DNA of 64,000 nt from assembly GCF_964355755.1 (NCBI RefSeq), contig NC_092676.1:23914288-23978287 (forward strand), in the 5' to 3' direction. A model generated the notes under the pieces. The model was not told the origin of the DNA. It did no database searches and saw only the letters and a program-made list of their open reading frames with translations. Position 1 is the stretch's first letter; each line of letters begins with the position of its first letter. Shown piece after piece: positions 59,101-64,000 of this stretch. Made by a program: the position numbers and the translations under genes. Origin of the DNA: Antedon mediterranea. Lineage: Eukaryota > Echinodermata > Crinoidea > Comatulida > Antedonidae.

Positions 59101-62100
59101 TGCACCAAAACTTGTAACAGGCAGCATGCTTGAATGCTCTGTGACTAAAGCTCTGTCTACACTATCAAATTTTATGTGAAAAAAGAAATGTGATGTGCCC
59201 ATATATAAACATGTCATATCACTACCATATTTAGGCATATCACTACCATATATGGGCACATTAAACTAGTTTGATAGTGTAGACAGAGCTTTAGTAACAT
59301 TATTTCTTGCACTAGTTCTTATGTTAGAATTTGCTAACTACTGTACCTCCAGACATATCTTCCTCCTCTTCCTCCACCTCTTTTCCTCTATGATGTTTTT
59401 TCACCTTTCTTATTTTTACTTCTCTTCCTCCCATTCCTCCCTTTGAACCACCACCACCTCCTCCGCCACCACCCTTTCTTCTTTTTTCTTCCTTTTTATC
59501 TTTCTTTCCCTCGTGTTCCGTAGGTCCAAATGCTTTCTTATCCAATTGCAGAAATATGTTTGGAGAATTTTTTGCAGTCTGTAGATAAAATAGATTTTTT
59601 GATATTGTTTCATTAATAGTAAGTGAAAACCTAGCTACTTTTGTTAGTACAGGCTTTCGTTAGTACAGGCTATCTCATTGTGTTTAATAGAAAGTAAGAG
59701 GAAATTATAGTCAAATTGAGATAATAATATTAATATAATAGTGATATATATAGCGCTGGAAAAGCATGGAAATGAACTAAATAAAAGACTTAACCATTAC
59801 ATTGCACTGACTAAAGACTATATTTGTCTACACTATCAAACTAGTGTGATGTGCCCAAATATGATAGTGATATGCCCAAATATGGTAGTACAGTAATATG
59901 ACATTATCATGTCCATATATGGGCACATCACAATTTTTTTAATAGTGTAGACATATATTCAAATATTACAGCAACAAATTACCAGGAATATCCAGGATTA
60001 TTTCCATAACTTAATAATAAAAAACTATTAACAGTAGTAGTGAAATGTGAAATCCTAAGGAAAAAAAAGTTTAAACTGTACCTTGTCGGCTTTTGCAAGC
60101 ATTGGTTTCTCAAATAATGTCTTGCACTCAGTTATGAATTTATCACTAGCCACAATACTATTACTGAACACCTTAGCACCGCGCTTAGATTTTAGCACAT
60201 GATTAAGGCACTGGTTGGCATCCATTGTGCTAAAACATGATGGCAGTAATGGCTGCAAGTAAATTAATTCAATTAGATTCTCATTTTCTAAAAATAACCA
60301 TATGTTTCTGTATAGCCTAGATGCAAGTTCAAACCCAAAAAAATTAAAAATTCACTCAAAAATTTAAAATTATACGTTAAAGAAAAATCCTTGGCTAAGA
60401 TATCCTCAATAATTGAGTTAATGCTTACAAGTAGAACATCTCTTTGTGTATTATAATTAGGGCAGTAACGTAAGAAATGAAACGGATTATTCTCAACATT
60501 AAAGCCACAAGTACAATTTGGATTGGATTATTCCAGTTAAAACCTACCTCAACATCAATCCATGATCCCGTGTCCAATGCCTCTTCAATGCTGCCCTCAA
60601 CCTGGTCTAGGATTCCCGAACCTGCGCAACTTGATGACAGAAACAGAAGGTTTTGAGACTTGAACCTTGTTTTGATATAGCCTTTCGCATCAGTAAGACC
60701 TAATCTGGTTAAGGTATCATACTCTGAAAAAGATTGTTTAAATTGTTCTTAATATTAAAAAAAAAATTAATATGGGTACTACTACAAAGAACTGAAGGGA
60801 TGGCACTGCCGTATTAGGGATGATGATATTGATTTTAACACTTCACCACAGTTTTTTTCCTTAGTGTTTTATTTTTATGGCTTTAGGCATATGTGACCAA
60901 GGATTACCAATAATAAATTAATCACTGCCCTCTCAGATAGGTGGAAATCCCTTGAAACAGGGGCTTTGTGAACCAGTTCAACAAATGAAAAAAAATGTTA
61001 AAAATAAATATATTTTACCAAAGTAACCATTTTGTTTGTAGAAAGAATCGATCCAGTTGTTCTGTGTCTTTGAGTACATATCTGGAACATATGTTGCTTT
61101 GTCTTGTTTACCTCCAACAAACGAACCTCTAAGTCTGCCTTTTTTTATTAATTCATTCAAAACAGCTGGAAAAAGCAAAAATATTTTCTAAACTAGAGTG
61201 TCTATAGCAGAATCCATGGTTCAAATCTACACTCTATTGTACAATTTCCTCCATCCTTTAAGCTCTATCTACACTATCAAACTTTATGTAACAAAAAAAA
61301 TGTGCCCATATATGGAGACGATGACATCACATCACTACCATATATGGGCACATCACACTTTTTTTGTCACACTAGTTTGATAGTGTAGACAGAGCTTTAG
61401 TAATCATAGGAATGCAATAACACAATGCACATTTCGATATCTGTACTTACTGTAAAATAATTTCTCTTGAAAACCAAATTCTGTGAGTACATTATGAACT
61501 TGAACAGGTCTGAAAACAATACAGAACATGTTTGTAATGAATATTCATAATATGTAAATCACCTACTTTATAATCATTAACATTTCAGGCAACAATAGAC
61601 AATTAAAGCAAAAATATTTAAAGACTAGGTAAAGTCAGTTGACACACCATGTGTCTCGACTGTCAACTATACCTTATTTCCTTAGACATTTCCTTTGGAT
61701 CACATGGTGTACCACAAACCTGACTTTACTAGTGATTCACCATGCAAAATACAGATAAAACAACGGAAAGAGGTTAAGAATATAAAACTAGATATACTTT
61801 GTAACTGCACTAAATACTCCGCATATCTGAGCACTATGTCTGGCAACAAACGCAGCTGTGAAGACAACCCCACGGTCATAAGCATCCATCTGACCATCTA
61901 TACGGCGCCCTAATTCTCTCTCCACCAGCTGCGAAAGGAACAAAGCTAAATGAAATCTACCATATATCCAGTCCCTACAGTATTCACTATATGCTAATGT
62001 TTTTTCAAGTTGCTCATGTACATAGCGCCATGAGCGCCACTTGGGTAGAGGATACCGGCGCTATAGACATTTTCATTTATTATTATTTAGTTTTCACTGA

Positions 62101-63698
62101 CCTCAGTTAGGTAGTCACCAGGCAAATCGTAAGTAGTAGCTAGTTCTGCTATTGAGATCTGACCAGTCTCTTGTAACTGATCATTGATTTTCTCTGCTAA
62201 CCTCTCGAGATACTCTCTATGGGAAAACAATGACATAATTAACCAACCTCTGCATCATCAAGAACCGTCAGTACAGTACTATTTTGTCATCAAAACTAAG
62301 AGCCATGACATTTTGTTTTTAACAACTTACGTGTTAATGAGTTGTCCTAAAATCAGGTTTACATTTCGGTCGTTCTTCACAATTTCATTAGCCTTTACCT
62401 CCACATGAGTAAAGTCAACATTAATAATCTGGTAAAGAAAAACGTAAAAAAAAAAGTAAAAATTCTTTTATTAACTCTAAAGCTCTGTCTATACTATCAA
62501 ACTTGTTTGCCAAAAAAGCGTGATGTGCCCAAATATGGTAATTGTGTCCATATATGGGCACATCACAATTTTTTGTTATATAAAGTTAGGGTCTACATTT
62601 GACCTTTATAGTACAGTATCTTCATTAAAACTTTATTTTAAAACGCTTCTATATGTTTTTCGCACCTTTGAAGAAGTAATTTAGGCCATGAGGACATAGT
62701 AAATCCTATCTTGAAGTAATTGTATTTCTGCTCTTGCTCTGGTAACTGTCATGCAACATATGTATTTTTATTTATCATTATTATTAGTCTATTTAAATAA
62801 ATCATACCTGTTGTAGATCCACAAGGTTAATCCTTCCTGTAATCAAAGTAAATTTAATCAATCAATTAATTAATAAATATAAATATTTAAAAATTAAAAT
62901 AAAACAGTATTTATTTCCATATATTAAGCCTCAGTTCAACTTGTTATATTCTCTGAAAAGTAATATAAATATGATTTTGAAAGAATCAATTCAATTACCC
63001 CCATGAACAATTAATTCATCACTTATTTCCTTGGTTAGCTGGGATGGGGTTAGATATTCTTTGCCGTCGTTTGTATAGATAACATTTAGCACACTACTTT
63101 CAACAAGTTTGGTCACAATTTCGATACAATTTCTTTCAGACAATCTGTAAAAAAAAAAAATCAATTGATTAAAAAATGCCCCAAAATGAAATGGGATAGA
63201 GGGCGCTATGTACATAAAATCGTACATCAAAGAGCGCCGTGAAAAAAAATTAGACCGATTAAAAACGGTAAATACTGACATTTTAATTCTATAATTTAAA
63301 AAGGCAATTTTATGAGATCTAGCCTATGCCTAGGCTAGGCCTCGGTCTATTTAGGGGCTTAGGCCTACACTATTTAGGCCTATAATCATTTCAAATCGAT
63401 AAGGCCTAGCCTAGCTGTACCGTTATTAAATCGTTCAAGCCTGATTGATTGATGATGAGCCGCCGCCGTCTAACTGTGTGTGTGTAAATGATGTGAGTCG
63501 GTTGAAGGCCTAGCCTAGGCTAGCCTATAAATGGGGCATCCATATTAAAGGAACGACATTTTTAATTAACTTGCATTGTTAAGTTACAAATAAATGACAA
63601 ATGCACAAAACACCATACTTTGCTGCTGTGGTAGAAAGCTGTGCTCGTTGAAAATCTGCTGCAAGCCGTTTCACTTCTTCCCATTCGGAACTCGCCAT
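56106..63698 (-). CDS. UFL1: E3 UFM1-protein ligase 1
   Basis: UFL1 scaffolds transfer of UFM1 from UFC1 to targets at the ER, notably ribosomal uL24 during ER-phagy and ribosome quality control, together with DDRGK1 and CDK5RAP3. Eighteen exons give 791 residues (human 794): 63698-63619, 63144-62999, 62836-62808, 62428-62331, 62216-62102, 61928-61798, 61509-61451, 61165-61019, 60723-60548, 60252-60082, 59578-59347, 58981-58858, 58732-58566, 58365-58235, 57838-57758, 57536-57451, 57184-57050, 56373-56106. Family segments seen are [26 protein letters not shown], the winged-helix N-terminal repeats, [15 protein letters not shown], the [13 protein letters not shown] junction, and a Lys-rich linker with nine Gly (about 420-428). 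All introns are GT-AG. The gene is intact and loaded with intronic repeats. The start matches the family N-terminus. Confidence 0.97.
56417..56500. mobile_element. Possible LINE 3' tail in UFL1 last intron
   Basis: An (ATTC)n run followed by TTTCTTTTATTTCGGGTAGT and an A-rich stretch resembles the tail region of a minus-strand LINE. No coding part is visible, so this is a weak call. Confidence 0.3.
56798..57019. repeat. 17 bp minisatellite in UFL1 intron 17
   Basis: About 13 copies of GGGGACACCACTATAAA, with a CCCCTATTAAG variant block in the middle. It lies 31 bases past the exon 17 donor (57050 on the minus strand). Confidence 0.95.
57968..58120. mobile_element. MITE (family A) in UFL1 intron 14
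   Basis: Diverged copy with ends AACCTCTGTCTACACTCAAA and TTTGAGAGTATAGACAGACC; the interior GATGTCATATCACTACCAT is retained. Confidence 0.75.
59158..59292. mobile_element. MITE (family A) in UFL1 intron 11
   Basis: Well preserved: AAGCTCTGTCTACACTATCA and its exact complement at the right end, flanked by TA on both sides. Confidence 0.85.
59823..59955. mobile_element. MITE (family A) in UFL1 intron 10
   Basis: Diverged outer ends; TTGTCTACACTATCAAACTA at left and AATAGTGTAGACA at right remain, with the family interior between them. Confidence 0.7.
60310..60531 (-). pseudogene. LINE C-terminal fragment in UFL1 intron 9
   Basis: The minus strand reads an uninterrupted peptide of about 70 residues with a zinc-knuckle-like [19 protein letters not shown] motif followed by [15 protein letters not shown]. 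It is the C-terminal end of a non-LTR retrotransposon, of a different type from the one at 22880-23865. It shares the UFL1 strand but lies wholly in the intron between exons 9 and 10. A short piece with the same end (CCTAGATGCAAGTTCAAAC) recurs at about 58423. Confidence 0.7.
61260..61397. mobile_element. MITE (family A) in UFL1 intron 7
   Basis: Ends AAGCTCTATCTACACTATCA and TTTGATAGTGTAGACAGAGC; the interior has inverted ATATATGG...CCATATAT motifs. Confidence 0.85.
62480..62606. mobile_element. MITE (family A) in UFL1 intron 3
   Basis: The left end AAGCTCTGTCTATACTATCA is intact; the right end is diverged (GTCTACATTTGACCTT). Confidence 0.75.
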
Positions 63699-64000
63699 GT
63701 TGTTATTATCGTGTCGTCTGCTGTGTGGTTGTTGATGTCCAGCCGTTTAAAAAGCGGAAGGAAGAGAGTGATGAAGCCTACTCACGATTATTCATAGCTA
63801 AGCTGTATGAGGGCGGTTTTCTTGTTACCTGGTGTCGATAAACAAAATCATTTGTAAGAAAACACAGTTTCTTTATATAATTGATAGAATATTATAATAA
63901 GTGTCTGATAGTATCATAAATTCCTCATAAATCTATTTAATGGAATCATACGTATAACTTAACGCATAGGTATGCACAGGCCTATTAGAATTGTCTCTAC
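63699..64000. other. UFL1 upstream flank
   Basis: Holds the presumed UFL1 promoter. No TATA box or clear initiator is seen. Frames at 63594-63841 lie antisense to UFL1 exon 1 and are not called. Confidence 0.5.

Noticed and set aside
59324-59545. Gly/Lys/Glu-rich frame as a separate gene
   Set aside because: It is exon 11 of UFL1 read with flanking intron sequence.

Overview
This is a eukaryotic nuclear window. It has spliced genes with GT-AG introns (plus one AT-AC intron), AT-rich intergenic DNA, long satellites and several transposon families. The genes (a Brachyury-type T-box gene, AMD1, UFL1 and a cluster of animal-like P450s), short introns and dispersed copies of the palindrome TAGGCCTA suggest a marine invertebrate deuterostome. 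An echinoderm or other ambulacrarian is the most likely source. That placement is inference; no species can be fixed by eye.

Layout. 1-5520 is a 181-187 bp satellite. 5905-9780 is a 97 bp satellite. 10440-14340 is a 193 bp satellite with a 956 bp higher-order period. 14400-19500 is the same 97 bp satellite in the opposite orientation, interrupted by two non-autonomous Helitrons joined head to tail (15209-17757). 19900-21450 is low-complexity DNA dominated by CTAG and AGGCCT. A decayed LINE lies at about 22880-23865.

The genic part starts at 24.2 kb. AMD1 (S-adenosylmethionine decarboxylase, + strand, 24285-28583) is complete in 11 coding exons and has one intron with U12-type AT-AC signals. 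A divergent Brachyury-like T-box gene (+ strand, 30627-34143) follows. A hAT-like element with an exact 8 bp target duplication lies at 36564-38393. Three tandem paralogous cytochrome P450 genes (- strand, 40410-50495) share exon structure, lack a membrane anchor and have lost the I-helix acid of the oxygen-activation motif. UFL1 (E3 UFM1-protein ligase, - strand, 56106-63698) is complete in 18 exons, and its introns carry many MITEs, a minisatellite and a LINE fragment.

The genes are not an operon and have no evident joint pathway: polyamine synthesis, developmental transcription, atypical P450 chemistry and ER-associated UFMylation. The observations most worth following up are the P450 cluster, the triplicated splice acceptor in the T-box gene, the AT-AC intron in AMD1, the Helitron concatemer and the oppositely oriented satellite arrays. 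I recognised no tRNA, rRNA or CRISPR array. Gene models are hand-spliced; the total coding length of all six models divides by three.
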